A stretch of DNA of 30,291 nucleotides from Priapulus caudatus. Lineage: Eukaryota > Priapulida > Priapulimorpha > Priapulimorphida > Priapulidae. Position 1 is the stretch's first letter, and every line of letters starts with the position of its first letter. The translations under genes and the position numbers were made by a program. Positions 21,402 through 30,291 of the stretch are shown piece by piece. The stretch spans positions 112,256-142,546 of the forward strand of contig NW_014577349.1 of assembly GCF_000485595.1 (NCBI RefSeq). Reading direction: 5' to 3'. The notes beneath the pieces are model-generated. The model was given only the letters and a program-made list of their open reading frames with translations, searched no databases and was not told the DNA's origin.

Positions 21402-24400
21402 ATCATTATTATTATTTATTGGCGTGGCATAGCATATGTCGTTGCCGTGATTCTGTTGCCGTGTATACCTCCTCCTGTAGTCTGGAGTCGCCCTGCTGCT
21501 GCTGGTACTGCAGCAGAGCTAGCTGCTGTCTGTGCTCGGCCCGCGCTCGCTCCAGCTCCCGCTGCATCATCACTGCATCCGACGATGGCTTCGTTAGCTT
21601 CTCCGTCAGTTCCTTCACGACCCGGCCGTGATCTGTGTGCGGGCGGAGAGGGGTAGAGGGGCAAGTTAGAGATCTCTGTGGTGGAGAGGGGAGGTTAGAG
21701 ATTTCTATGGCGGAGAGGGGGAGGTTAGAGATTTCTATGGCGGAGAGGGGGAGAAGCTTACTTAGGGATTTTTTATGGGGGAGGGGAAGATTAGATATAT
21801 GTCGGGGAGAAGGTTAGATATCCATGCGGGGGAGGGATAGAGAAGGTTAGAGGTCTGTGCTGCAGAGGGGAGAGAAGGTTAGAGGAAGGTTACAGAAATA
21901 TGACGGGCAATGATGGAGAAGCATGAAGATATCCAAGCAGGGGAGGGGGAGAGGGCCCTTCTATCATCCCAAATAATCACAGATGAATAACTAGACACCA
22001 ACTATCCTAGCAGCCAAATCCATAGAAAGCAAACCCAGGGGAAACCACACCCAGTAGTGCTGACCCAAGCCTCTTGTTCGAAAACGTTCCTCAGACTGTC
22101 ACTTCATGCTCATTCTCGCAGTTTCCGCAAAACAAAAAAATTGTTAGAGAACTCACCAGTTTTCTCGAGCTCGCGATATGACTGCTCTTCTGCCAGCTTC
22201 CTACCAAAATCATGAAAAATATGGGTACATACGACTGTCAGATGCGAAGCCTCATCAATTTATTATTTTATAAACGATGAATTAATTTTCATGTTAAACC
22301 TTTTATGTTTCAGTTAATTATAATGTATTCGTAAATTAATTTGTAGACCTGTAGATTTGTATCATGATTTTGTGGTGTGCTCGATTCGTGTGGTGATGGA
22401 GTATAGACTGACGCTACATACGTCTTTAGATGTTCTATTTCGTTCTTCAGTACAGCATTCTCCAGTCTAACTTGCTTGTAATCCATCATCTGTGAACGGG
22501 ACAGGCAATAGTCGTCACACAGGGCGATACCATGACGGCATTAAAAGTTTACACACTCATTGAAAGTGGAATCGCCGTGTTTATGCATACTTGCTTTTTA
22601 AATAAAAAAAAATTCTCATTTTATAACTTGCTTCTTTCAAACAATATCATATGAACATTTGTTAGTACTAGTATACAAAACGAGGTAATTCGTTATAGCA
22701 CGAAGTTAATGCATAGTAAGGAATAAGTGGAAAGTCACGCCTCTCTACCTCTCTGACTTTGTCACCTAGAGCCTCACTGGTTTTGGAAGCAGTCAGCATC
22801 TCTGACTTCGCTTCATACAGCTGCATCTGAAATCACGCATTTAAAAACATGTAAAACAAGAGCAATCGGAGATAGCAAACCTCCGCCACAGCGTAACAGT
22901 CCCCCCATCTTGCTGGTACACCCAATATAGTTTGATGAAATTTTCAGAAATTTGAAAAAAAAATCCAGGATTTTTTTTTAATGAATTTTAAATGCGTCCG
23001 ACGTCTTCCCCTCAAAAAAAAATCCTGGATCCAGATCACAACCAAAATCTAATCGATTGGTTCTTGGCCCAAGACCAACCCGTCCAAAAAATTTAATCAA
23101 AATCCGTCTTGTAACTTTTTGAGATCCTGTTGACAGACAAACCAACCAACAAACCAACCAACGAACAAACCACCAAACAAACAAACTAACAGAAGAGAAA
23201 ACATAAGGGCGGAGGTAACAAATCACAGCTATTACTCACATAGATTCTCTCATTTATCTGCTCACGAGATCACGAGATCGATATAAAATTCCAATGTAAA
23301 CGTGAAAGCAAGAGTACACGATAAGGAGTTTATTTATTAATATCGACTATGAAATCTTGCAGAAAGGAGAGCTTACTTCGAGCTGGGCTATCCGCTCGCT
23401 CAGCTCTCTCACTTCCTCCTTAGCTCGCCTGAGTTCATCCTCATCTGCCTTGACCCGTCTCGCGTCCTCTGAAAAATTCACACGCAGTCACCCTGTACAC
23501 ACTGAGATAGAGCTCTGAGTTAAACCTTAGTCTTACACTGATTGAATTTGCTACGCCGCTTACATGCCAGTTTAGTGGAAACTAATAGGGGTATGGGGTA
23601 AATGGGGTAAGATGGGTAGGGTAGTCTAGATTGTAATAGGGAAAATCACTCACTCACCCCTGTGCATTTTCACTCCACTTCTAAGAGGAGTCTATCCTCC
23701 TCCCCTCCCCTGTTTAGGAGTATTCCATCTTTGCTTTACCCGTTCGGGGGGGGGGCATTTCCTTCCTCACTGTCTTCTGTGATGTCTTCTCTGATTCCCG
23801 CCTCCCCCATAAAGGAACCCTCTTACCTTATTCTTAAGAGGGACCATCATGCTTACGCATAACCCTTCTCATTCTCACCTCACGAGGTGGAACACCTCCC
23901 AGAACGCTCACCAATGATCCTCCCTCCTCATTCTCCCTTCATAAAAGAGGAAACCATCCCAGCACGCTCACCTCTTACCCTCCCTCCTCATTCTCCCTTC
24001 ATGAGAGAGAAAACCCTCCCAGCACGCTCACCTCTTACCCTCCCTCCTCATTCTCCCTTCATAAGAGAGAAACCCCTCCCAGCACGCTCACCTCTTACCC
24101 TCCCTCCTCATTCTCCCTTCATAAGAGAGGAAACCCTCCCAGCACGCTCACCTCTTACCCTCCCTCCTCATTCTCCCTTCATAAGAGAGGAAACCCTCCC
24201 AGCACGCTCACCTCTTACCTTCCCTCCTCATTCTCCCTTCATAAAAGAGGTAACCCTTCCCAGTTCGCTCACCAATGACTGTCTTTCTCTCCTCAATCTC
24301 CCTTCATGAGAGAGGAAACCCTCCCAGCACGCTCACCTCTTACCCTCCCTCCTCATTCACCCTTCACAAAAGAGGAAACCCTCCCAGAACGCTCATCAAC

Positions 24401-24897
24401 GATTGTCTCTCTCTCTCCTCATTCTTCCTTCATGAGAGAGCAAACCCTGCAAGCACGCTCACCTCTAGCCCTCCCTCCTCATTCTCTCCTCACAAGAGAG
24501 GAAACCCTCCAAGCACGCTTACCTCTAGCCCCCCCTCCCTCCTCATTCTCTCCTCACAAGAGAGCAAACCCTCCTAGCATGCTTACCAATGAGTCTCCCT
24601 CCTCAATCTCTCCTCATGAGAGAGGAAACCTTAGCACACTCACCACTGACCCTCCCTCCTATTTCCCCCTTCATGAGAGAGGTAAACCTCCCAGCGTGCT
24701 CACCTTTGACCCGGGCCTCTGACGCCTCCAGTGTGCACGTTCTATCGGCGTACTTCTGCTGCTGCTCCTGCTTGTAGCCGAGCTTCCATTGTTCCAGCCT
24801 CTGCGCCAGCTGCAGCTGTGCCTTGTCGTTAGACAGCGCCCTCTGGTGCAGCTGCTCCTCCCACGATTTCAACTTGTCCTTCTCAAGCGCAATCTCC
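17787..24897 (-). CDS. OFD1: OFD1 homologue, centriole/ciliary coiled-coil protein (C-terminal 9 exons; 5' part missing)
   Basis: In transcription order the exons are 24897-24704, 23468-23377, 22826-22749, 22489-22422, 22200-22157, 21632-21469, 21157-20928, 20129-19883 and 19568-17787. All junctions have GT-AG ends and the phases join without a break, giving about 965 codons. The order of segments follows vertebrate OFD1. LKSWEEQLHQRALSNDKAQ corresponds to its IKSFEETYDRKLKNE region. EMMDYKQVRLENAVLKNE matches [35 protein letters not shown] matches LAQPAPELAVFQKEL. DLRSQLQQTQLALHN matches DLKLQLKQTQTALEN. DSSLQFIQEAKERLQ plus RFRDYQYRV match SDLEFVANTKARVKELQ plus AFRSYHRRV. The C-terminal DPVMKKYMAMVIQQREQE matches NPLEKYMKIIQQEQDQE. 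OFD1 acts at distal centrioles and centriolar satellites, in centriole length control and ciliogenesis. The LisH-containing N terminus was not found and should lie right of the window or in unrecognised small exons. Confidence 0.88.
18003..18204 (-). repeat. OFD1: 33-bp coding repeat, 11-residue (hendecad) units in OFD1
   Basis: Consecutive units read EVHEAQTEKSV, EMHEPQTERSA, EVHEALTDKNA, EMGEAQVERDV, HLRKAQTDESA and EVPPAQTAGEP. Eleven-residue periodicity with hydrophobic/charged alternation could form a hendecad-type helix. Confidence 0.85.
18945..19035. repeat. GCTGCTGGTGAT-type low-complexity tract in OFD1 coding exon
   Basis: Trinucleotide-based repeats that read as Ala/Ser/Thr-rich sequence on the minus strand. 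Confidence 0.85.
19883..20129 (-). CDS. OFD1: OFD1 exon (second last)
   Basis: The acceptor CAG precedes G|ACG GCA; the donor is GAG|GTATCG. It encodes TAPRVSFLDSYLTEAQ through FIQEAKERLQALTGDDE, 82 codons plus one base that completes the Arg codon from the previous exon. Confidence 0.87.
20208..20735. mobile_element. Non-autonomous hAT-type MITE in an OFD1 intron
   Basis: The 528-bp element starts CAGGGGCGTAGCCAG and ends with its exact reverse complement CTGGCTACGCCCCTG. This CAGGGGC terminus is typical of hAT-superfamily elements. Both ends sit in TATATATA, compatible with an 8-bp target duplication but not provable in a TA microsatellite. No transposase ORF is present. Confidence 0.85.
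20928..21157 (-). CDS. OFD1: OFD1 exon with coiled coil
   Basis: The acceptor 'ctttctcgcag' precedes CTG AAC AGA; the donor is GAGAG|GTTTGT. It encodes LNRSKELIKRYEAQSRD, DLRSQLQQTQLALHN and three short imperfect 'GDPIV.DRD' repeats, ending HVFE plus two bases of Arg. Confidence 0.85.
21351..21420. repeat. (ATT)n microsatellite in OFD1 intron
   Basis: About 22 ATT units. Confidence 0.97.
21469..21632 (-). CDS. OFD1: OFD1 exon with Gln-rich coiled coil
   Basis: The acceptor 'ctccgcccgcacacag' precedes AT CAC GGC; the donor is GAG|GTATAC. It encodes [34 protein letters not shown] and a Gln-rich end, GDSRLQEE. Confidence 0.88.
21640..21900. repeat. 30-bp minisatellite next to an OFD1 acceptor
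   Basis: Units of 30 bp based on 'gaggttagagatttctatgg' plus 'cggagagggg' (clearest at 21661-21750), becoming degenerate to the right. On the OFD1 strand each unit supplies CTAAC followed by a CT-rich tract. Confidence 0.85.
22157..22200 (-). CDS. OFD1: OFD1 micro-exon, 44 nt
   Basis: The acceptor 'ttggtag' and donor CTG|GTGAGT enclose KLAEEQSYRELEKT. Both end codons are split, and they join correctly to the neighbouring exons. Confidence 0.8.
22422..22489 (-). CDS. OFD1: OFD1 exon, 68 nt
   Basis: CAG|ATG ATG GAT to AAGAC|GTATGT. It encodes MMDYKQVRLENAVLKNEIEH. Confidence 0.85.
22749..22826 (-). CDS. OFD1: OFD1 exon, 78 nt
   Basis: CAG|ATG CAG CTG to GAGAG|GTAGAG. It encodes MQLYEAKSEMLTASKTSEAL and then GDKVRE, 26 codons, symmetric phase 0. 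Confidence 0.85.
22879..23216. mobile_element. Putative MITE-like interspersed element
   Basis: It is bounded by short inverted ends ACCTCCGCC (22879) and GGCGGAGGT (23208-23216). Inside are a hairpin-prone pair around 'aaatccaggattt' and 'aatcctggatccag' and a CCAACAAA-type tandem tract (about 23135-23190). There is no ORF. The class is uncertain. Confidence 0.5.
23377..23468 (-). CDS. OFD1: OFD1 exon, 92 nt
   Basis: 'aatttttcag'|AG GAC GCG to CTCGAA|GTAAGC. It encodes DARRVKADEDELRRAKEEV and RELSERIAQLE, a charged coiled coil. Confidence 0.87.
23880..24712 (-). repeat. 60-bp minisatellite of duplicated 5' splice sites in OFD1 intron
   Basis: Thirteen intronic units, followed by a fourteenth, partly exonic unit that contains the real donor of the exon ending at 24704. 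Spacing is exactly 60 bp from about 23897 to 24200 and 58-64 bp elsewhere. On the OFD1 strand most units contain 'gtaagaggtgagcgtgctgg', close to the real junction 'caaaggtgagcacgctgg'. Confidence 0.93.
24704..24897 (-). CDS. OFD1: OFD1 exon (first recognised), 194 nt
   Basis: 'ctcgtctgcag'|G GAG ATT to GTCAAAG|GTGAGC. It encodes EIALEKDKLKSWEEQLHQR through CTLEASEARVK, a long coiled coil. It starts in mid-codon, so at least one upstream exon must exist. Confidence 0.88.
24835..24849 (-). promoter_or_regulatory. CTCF-consensus-like site in OFD1 exon
   Basis: GCACCAGAGGGCGCT on the minus strand matches 14 of 15 consensus positions. Binding is inferred only. Confidence 0.3.
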
Positions 24898-24904
24898 CTG
24901 CAGA

Positions 24905-25075
24905 CGAGAAGGATTTATTTATGTATTCATGTATGTATTTATGTATTTATGTATTTATGTATTTATGTATGAATAAATTTATTTATTTATTAATTAATTT
25001 ATCAATTTATTTATTTACTTGCTTATTTGAGTATTTATTTATTTGTTTATGCGTTTGTTTGTTTATTCACTTATC
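24905..25075. repeat. (TTTATGTA)n/(TTTA)n microsatellite
   Basis: AT-rich tetra/octanucleotide repeat immediately upstream of the first recognised OFD1 exon. Confidence 0.93.
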
Positions 25076-25122
25076 TTAGATTTCAACATGCTAGTAACGA
25101 ACGCGACATGAAGCCGTGACAA

Positions 25123-25215
25123 GCATGGTAACCCGCGAAAACCCGTGAAACCCCGCGAAAACCCGTGAAACCCGCGAAAACCCGTGAAACCCGCGAAAAC
25201 CCGTGAAACCCCGCG
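25123..25215. repeat. 20-bp tandem repeat
   Basis: Alternating 'cccgcgaaaa' and 'cccgtgaaac' half-units, about four and a half copies. Confidence 0.9.
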
Positions 25216-25580
25216 AGAAACAGCGAAATAAACCATTAACGATGCTGCTGGTGTAACAACGATGCTGTGTTTAGCCACCAATGACTGGTTGGCAATCAGG
25301 ATAAATGCACGCGACACAGGAGCATTCTTTCGCAAGCTGGGCGATTAAATGCGCGAAAGGATCTAGGTCCTGCCTGCCTGCCTGCCTGCCTGCACGACAA
25401 AGGTAATATTGAGACGGTGAAATTACCACGTACGCGGCGTGGTGGCTAATGAGACAGATTATCGGTGAACAGGGCTTAATGTGGCTGTTGGAACAACAAT
25501 GACACGAGCCATACAGACATCAGGCGCATCGAGGATGTTTTGCTAACGAGATGCAAGTCTCAGTCAAGCGGGAAAAAAAT
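25216..25580. other. Non-coding, with (CCTG)n tract
   Basis: It contains a (CCTG)6-type run at about 25369-25393. No exon is recognised. Confidence 0.5.
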
Positions 25581-25584
25581 TCTT

Positions 25585-26035
25585 CACGCGCACGCACACA
25601 TGTACACGTATGCACACATACACGCGCACGCACGCACACACGCCCCCCTCCCCTCCACACACACACACGTACGCACGCAAACATGTATATACGTACGCAC
25701 GTGATATATACTATACCGCCTCTCCCTCTCTCTCCTCTCTCGCTTCTCTCTCTCTCTCCTCTCGTTCTCTCTCTTCTCTCTCTCTCGTCTCTCTCTCACT
25801 ATATATATAATATAATATATAATATACATATATTCGACTCACCTAGTTCTCCTCTCTCACCTCCTCTTCACCATCTCTCGCTCCTCTCTCTCCTCTCGTA
25901 TCTACTCTTTTCTCTTTTTCGTTCTCTTTCTCTCTGCCCTCCATCTTTCTCTATTTCTTTCTCTCTTGCTCTGTCTTTCTCTCTCCTTGTCTCGCCCCCA
26001 CTCTCCCTCACCCATTTCTCTCGTTCTCTGAATGC
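25585..26035. repeat. CA/CACG tract followed by CT-rich tract
   Basis: CACG/CA repeats (25590-25700), CT-rich sequence (25715-25800), a short TA stretch and a longer degenerate CT/TTCTC tract to about 26030. Confidence 0.93.
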
Positions 26036-26780
26036 AATAATTCGAATAATTACGGAGCACAAATAAAGTTTACTACCGATTAATTATAGCAAACAGTTCG
26101 TCTGCATCAATTTTCATTCTTTGTGACAACGAGTGGACTGTTGTTACATCGACAACACATAGCAGCAATCTTCGCGGACAAACGTAAAGATGGGCAGATT
26201 GTTGATGACGATCATTAGATAGAGATAATATTGTCCTCTCTGCATTGCATAACATGATGAAGAAGAAAGAATCGAGAACTATGGCGATGTGATCTGTCTA
26301 CAGCGAACGTCAATGCATGTTCATCGTAACATTTATTTCTAAGGATGAAGACGTATCAAGGCTTGTATCGTATGGCTCGAAGACGTATCGTAGAACATAC
26401 TCAACAGCAATTATTATTCGTATACTATTTAGTAATTCTCCACCCCACCCATCGCGCTATATGCTAACATACACATAATAAAATAAGAACATGTTTATGT
26501 AGTGTATGTATTAACACCACATACACGAGTATGAATACGTACGGTTAGGTGTAAGTATATGTGCATATGCGATAATGTATATCTAACAATACACTTGATC
26601 AATGTGCGCAAGCTCAGTGACGTGTGCTGTATTCGTGTATGACCGTGCGTGTATTGCGTGGCGTATATGCGTGCGTATGCGGCTGTAGCGTGTGACGAAA
26701 CTTCAGCAACTCTTCTGTCACAGCTGCCTAAATCTTCACCAAACCAACACAGATAGACACTCCACAAAACAAGACAGCGC
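26036..26780. other. No gene recognised
   Basis: AT-rich unique sequence. No ORF with family resemblance and no OFD1-like exon could be identified on the minus strand. Confidence 0.5.
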
Positions 26781-26784
26781 GCAG

Positions 26785-26935
26785 GGATGCACGCACGCAC
26801 GTACGTATGCGGACCACACGCACACGCACACCACTACGCACACGCACACCAACACGCACACGCCACGCACACGCACACGGTACACGCACACGTACACGCC
26901 AGCACGCACAACGCAACACAACACACACGCATGTT
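26785..26935. repeat. CACG/CACACG microsatellite
   Basis: CA-based tracts with interruptions. Confidence 0.93.
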
Positions 26936-27199
26936 TGGACACACACTATCCACACGAGTAACTATCAACGTAGCAAGCACCTCCCCCGTGTATCATCCAC
27001 CGGCCCCCGAAGAAGTGAGAGGTAGCTGGGACTCTCCTCCCCTTTCCACACCCGACACCCCCCACCGACGCCCGCTTCCACATAATCACATCGGTGCCAC
27101 TGATAATCAGCGATCAGATGAAGTATGACGTTGCTCGCGTTTCCGACCACCAGGCCATGAAATAACGACTGCGAATCGCGAACGTAGCTACGCGTCAGC

Positions 27200-27575
27200 A
27201 GTCAGCACTACAGCACACAGGAAGAAAGGCACAGCAGTAGCAACATACCAACAGCAGCAGAACCAGCAACAGCAATAGCTATATTACAGCAGCAACAGGC
27301 TTACACGGACAACACAACAGCAGCAGCAGCAGCACAGACAGCACAGACAGCAGTAGCGAACACACAGTAGTCACAGTACATACAAGCACACAAAGCAGCA
27401 GAAATCACGAAGCAGTCAGCAGCATACCAATAGCAACAGTAGGCCAGTAAAGCACATCAGCAGTACACTCCATCATCATCATCATCAGCAGCAGCCACAG
27501 CAGTAGCATCAGTAGCAAGAAGCACATCAGTACATCCAGTAGCAACCGCAGCAGCAGTAGCAGCAACATCCATGT
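27200..27575. repeat. AGC/ACAGCA-rich low-complexity region
   Basis: Dense degenerate CAG, CAGTAG and CATCAT motifs without a fixed period. Stops occur in all frames apart from short windows. Confidence 0.85.
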
Positions 27576-27817
27576 CGCATACAAAGCCGCGATACACGCA
27601 GGCGCGCCGAAAATCCGGCATAACTACGGCAGACGATGACATGAGCGAGCGCGCAAACACGGGCAAGCACGCACAAACACGTCACTCCTCACGACAAACA
27701 CGCACGCCGTCCCCGTCACTGCATCACTCACACGCGAGGAACAGCGTTTTAACAAGGAAATTTGATAATTACGGAGCTGAAGGCCGGGAAAAATATATAT
27801 ATATAGCTATGGTTATG

Positions 27818-27872
27818 GTTCTGGTAGGGTTAGGGTTAGAGTTTATCGTTAGTAGTAGGGTTAGGGTAAGCG
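27818..27872 (+). repeat. Interstitial telomeric repeats (GGGTTA)
   Basis: Two short degenerate TTAGGG-type clusters around 27825-27837 and 27857-27868. Confidence 0.75.
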
Positions 27873-28014
27873 TTTAGGGATACAGTTGAAATTGGGTTGG
27901 GTTTAAGGTCAGGGCCACCAATTTTATGGTTTTTAGGGTTAGAAACATGCAGCGATATAGCGTGAATTTTCGTACCCGCCGTATCTTCCCCGCTGCCTTC
28001 ATCTCTCTTCTCTG

Positions 28015-28092
28015 ATACTACTACTGCTACTACTACTGCTACTGCTACTGCTACTGCTACTGCAATAGGACTGCTGCTGGGCTGCTGCTACG
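28015..28092. repeat. (TACTGC)n/(TAC)n microsatellite
   Basis: TACTAC and TACTGC units ending in GCTGCTG. Confidence 0.93.
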
Positions 28093-28169
28093 CACTGTGC
28101 TCGCACCCTACTATGCTGCTTCGCTGGTAGTGGTGGTGTATAACTAACTAAACCCTTACACTCTCCCCC

Positions 28170-28320
28170 CACCACGGCACCACGCAACGCACGCACACAA
28201 CACGCAACGCCCACCACGCGACGCACGCACGCACGCAGAACGCCACGCACGCACAACACACGCACACAGGCACACACACCGCACAGTGCACACACACACA
28301 CCACACACACAACACAAACA
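28170..28320. repeat. CA/CACG microsatellite
   Basis: Interrupted CACG and CA tracts. Confidence 0.95.
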
Positions 28321-28329
28321 TGTTCCAAC

Positions 28330-29995
28330 CTGACGGCAATCTCCTTCACCTGCTGAGTAACCCGTGTTGATTACTTGTCGGACACATCTCAGTGTTCAGG
28401 CGAGAATAAACCCCCCTGTCGGCACGCATTCACGTTCTGCACGTGTGTAAATGACCACGCGTCGGTGGATACACATAGAGAGGCACGGGGACGACACGCC
28501 TGGCGATACTATGTGTTCCAAATTTGCTCAAATTTCGGCGCTTTTCTCAAAACCGTTTCCGGTTTATACGATCGTGCGTAATTACGTGTGTGTGCGCGCG
28601 CCTGCGTGTGCGCGTGCACGTGTGTGCGCCTTGAAAGAGGATACCGAGGTGTGACCGCGTGCTTCCGAAGGGTCGTCGCAAAAGTCAACACTTGTAGATA
28701 CGTAAACGACCAATACGTAGCGCAAATACAGCTCGAATTGCATCACGCTGACCTAGTTTTTTTCCCAGTGCATAGGTTTTGCGACACTAATTTGGCTTTT
28801 CACGTGCACCACGGTCAAGCATTCATGAACAAACTCTGACTAAAACGAACTAAACTATTACGGCAAACAAACACAAGCTTAAATTTAAACTCAACCCCGC
28901 TACTCTAGCGTAGTCTACGCGGTTTATTCAGTTATAACCTTTGAAAATAAATGTGAAAATACCCTGCGAACCAGGCATAATGGAACCAGATACCAAGATA
29001 CCAACGTGAAACCCAGCCCAGCGTGAGAATGTTTGCATATCCAACAAAGAACCCAACCACACCATCGTAAAAAAAGATTATATGCGATACAAGTACGTCG
29101 TAAGACGCAATATGTGACGCAAGTAAGTAAGACGCAATATAAGTAAGACGCAATGTGTGCTGACGGTCTTTCACCTGGGTACATACAATAAGAGTACACG
29201 CAATAACACCACGGCGAAAAATTCTGACTACATTACCATTATCGCTATTTTAACTCCTACACATTCACGCGGATAATTAATCGCACCTGTATATATATAT
29301 ATCGTCAGCGACACGTGAGTAATACACCACGTGAACGCCCGTAAAGAAGCGCAATTCGTGAATCACCTGTACGGAGATGTAGGTGAACGATGCATGCCGC
29401 CTCCGCCGCTCTAACACAGACGTGGGTCATACATAGCCAGTCATCCCGCTACGCGCCTGCCTGCTTCGCTAACAACGGAACCTGTAGCCTCCCACCACCC
29501 CCTGTATTTCATATATGTCACGTACAACTGAGAACAGGCTAGAGATGCAGGCACCGACGATTATTTGGCGGCAATGATGCACACATCTAGGCGGTCATTT
29601 CGCTGCGGATAATGCTAGCAGTGTTTCCCATCAATCCAGCCGTTGCTCGGGGCTGCGATGCTGATCGCGTGCATTCTGGGGATGGTGGTTTTATTGGGGT
29701 ACGTAACTGTCGTAATTTTCGCTCACCGGTTTCATGCTTTACGCACGATGGGGTTTTTTCAGCTGTTATATGTGCTATGTCGATTAAGGATGGTTGAATG
29801 CGCCTCGCACGCGTCCGTTCAACGAGCGAAAGAGAACGTTTTGTGTATATTTTGCGAGTGATGAATCTGAGGATGGCGTAACCGATTCATCGTGAGGCCA
29901 ATTGGTTGCGGCTGTGCGAGGATAGAGATGGTTATTATACTGGATACGACGATTTATTATACTGCGATACTTCAATCATCTGTATGCCTCCACAA
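28330..29995. other. Intergenic or intronic; no gene recognised
   Basis: Apart from short GTGCGC and TA tracts this is unique sequence. A 29622-29861 open stretch encodes a hydrophobic segment but matches no family I recognise. Upstream OFD1 exons, if the gene extends here, are not recognisable. Confidence 0.45.
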
Positions 29996-29997
29996 TA

Positions 29998-30228
29998 CGC
30001 ACGCGCGCGCACGCGCAAACATACTCATGCACGCGTATACACGCACGTGTACACGCACACGCACACACACACGCACACACGCGCGCGCGCACGCACGCAC
30101 GCACACACGCACGCACGCACACACCCAGACACACACACACACAGACACACACACGCGCACGCACGCACGCACGCACACACGCACGCACACACCCAGACAC
30201 ACACACACACACACGCACGCACAGACGT
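29998..30228. repeat. CA/CACG microsatellite
   Basis: CACG, CGCG and CA tracts. ORFs on both strands are repeat translations. Confidence 0.97.
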
Positions 30229-30291
30229 AGCCAGTGAAAAATTTATATAAATAACGAAAAATGTATATAGAATATCAATTCTATGTTAACA

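Noticed and set aside
23880-24712. CRISPR-like regular repeat array
   Set aside because: There are no unique spacers; the whole 60-bp unit is repeated head to tail, in a eukaryotic intron.
23887-24722. Plus-strand ORFs of tandem 20-residue repeats (EETLPARSPLTLPPHSPFIR type)
   Set aside because: They follow from the 60-bp minisatellite, whose length is a multiple of three. The array is intronic to OFD1.
28327-28349. Possible upstream OFD1 exon (VKEIAVR on the minus strand after an AG)
   Set aside because: It would be only about 20 nt, with a weak GTTGGA donor and no clear match; too little to support.

Overview
This is a piece of an animal nuclear genome. Evidence: spliced genes with GT-AG introns and pyrimidine-tract acceptors, AATAAA polyadenylation signals, interstitial TTAGGG arrays (vertebrate-type telomere motif, not the TTAGG of most insects), and very dense CA/CT microsatellites and minisatellites. 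A DUF229 sulfatase-like gene plus compact PEX2, FGFR1OP2/SIKE and OFD1 homologues suggest an invertebrate, perhaps lophotrochozoan or another marine bilaterian. The species cannot be fixed from the sequence. Coding sequence is GC-rich; the surroundings are AT-rich or simple-sequence.

Layout. 1-1266 is a non-coding repeat that recurs at 9031-10324. 2027-5839 (+) is an intronless DUF229 protein anchored in the membrane. 5840-12500 is non-coding and repeat-filled (35-bp tandem repeat, microsatellites, a foldback element). 12661-13619 (+) is the single coding exon of PEX2, a peroxisomal RING E3 subunit. 13943-15155 holds an assembly gap whose two flanks are the same ~600-bp sequence. 15712-16961 (+) is a two-coding-exon FGFR1OP2/SIKE-family gene. 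Convergent to it, 24897-17787 (-) contains the last nine recognisable coding exons of an OFD1 (centriole/ciliary) homologue. The two genes meet tail to tail with poly(A) signals about 20 bp apart. 24898-30291 is microsatellite-rich; the N-terminal OFD1 exons were not found there and probably lie beyond the window.

The genes are ordinary cellular genes and do not form an operon-like system. The most distinctive signal is that three introns carry minisatellites directly against an exon, with units that copy the adjoining splice signal (donor, branch point/pyrimidine tract, or acceptor tract). In OFD1 the first repeated donor would give an exactly in-frame 20-codon extension. Also notable are CRE-type palindromes embedded in coding repeats of the DUF229 gene, CTCF-consensus matches in and near PEX2 and OFD1, a hAT-type MITE, a near-perfect hairpin element, and two signs of assembly artefact.
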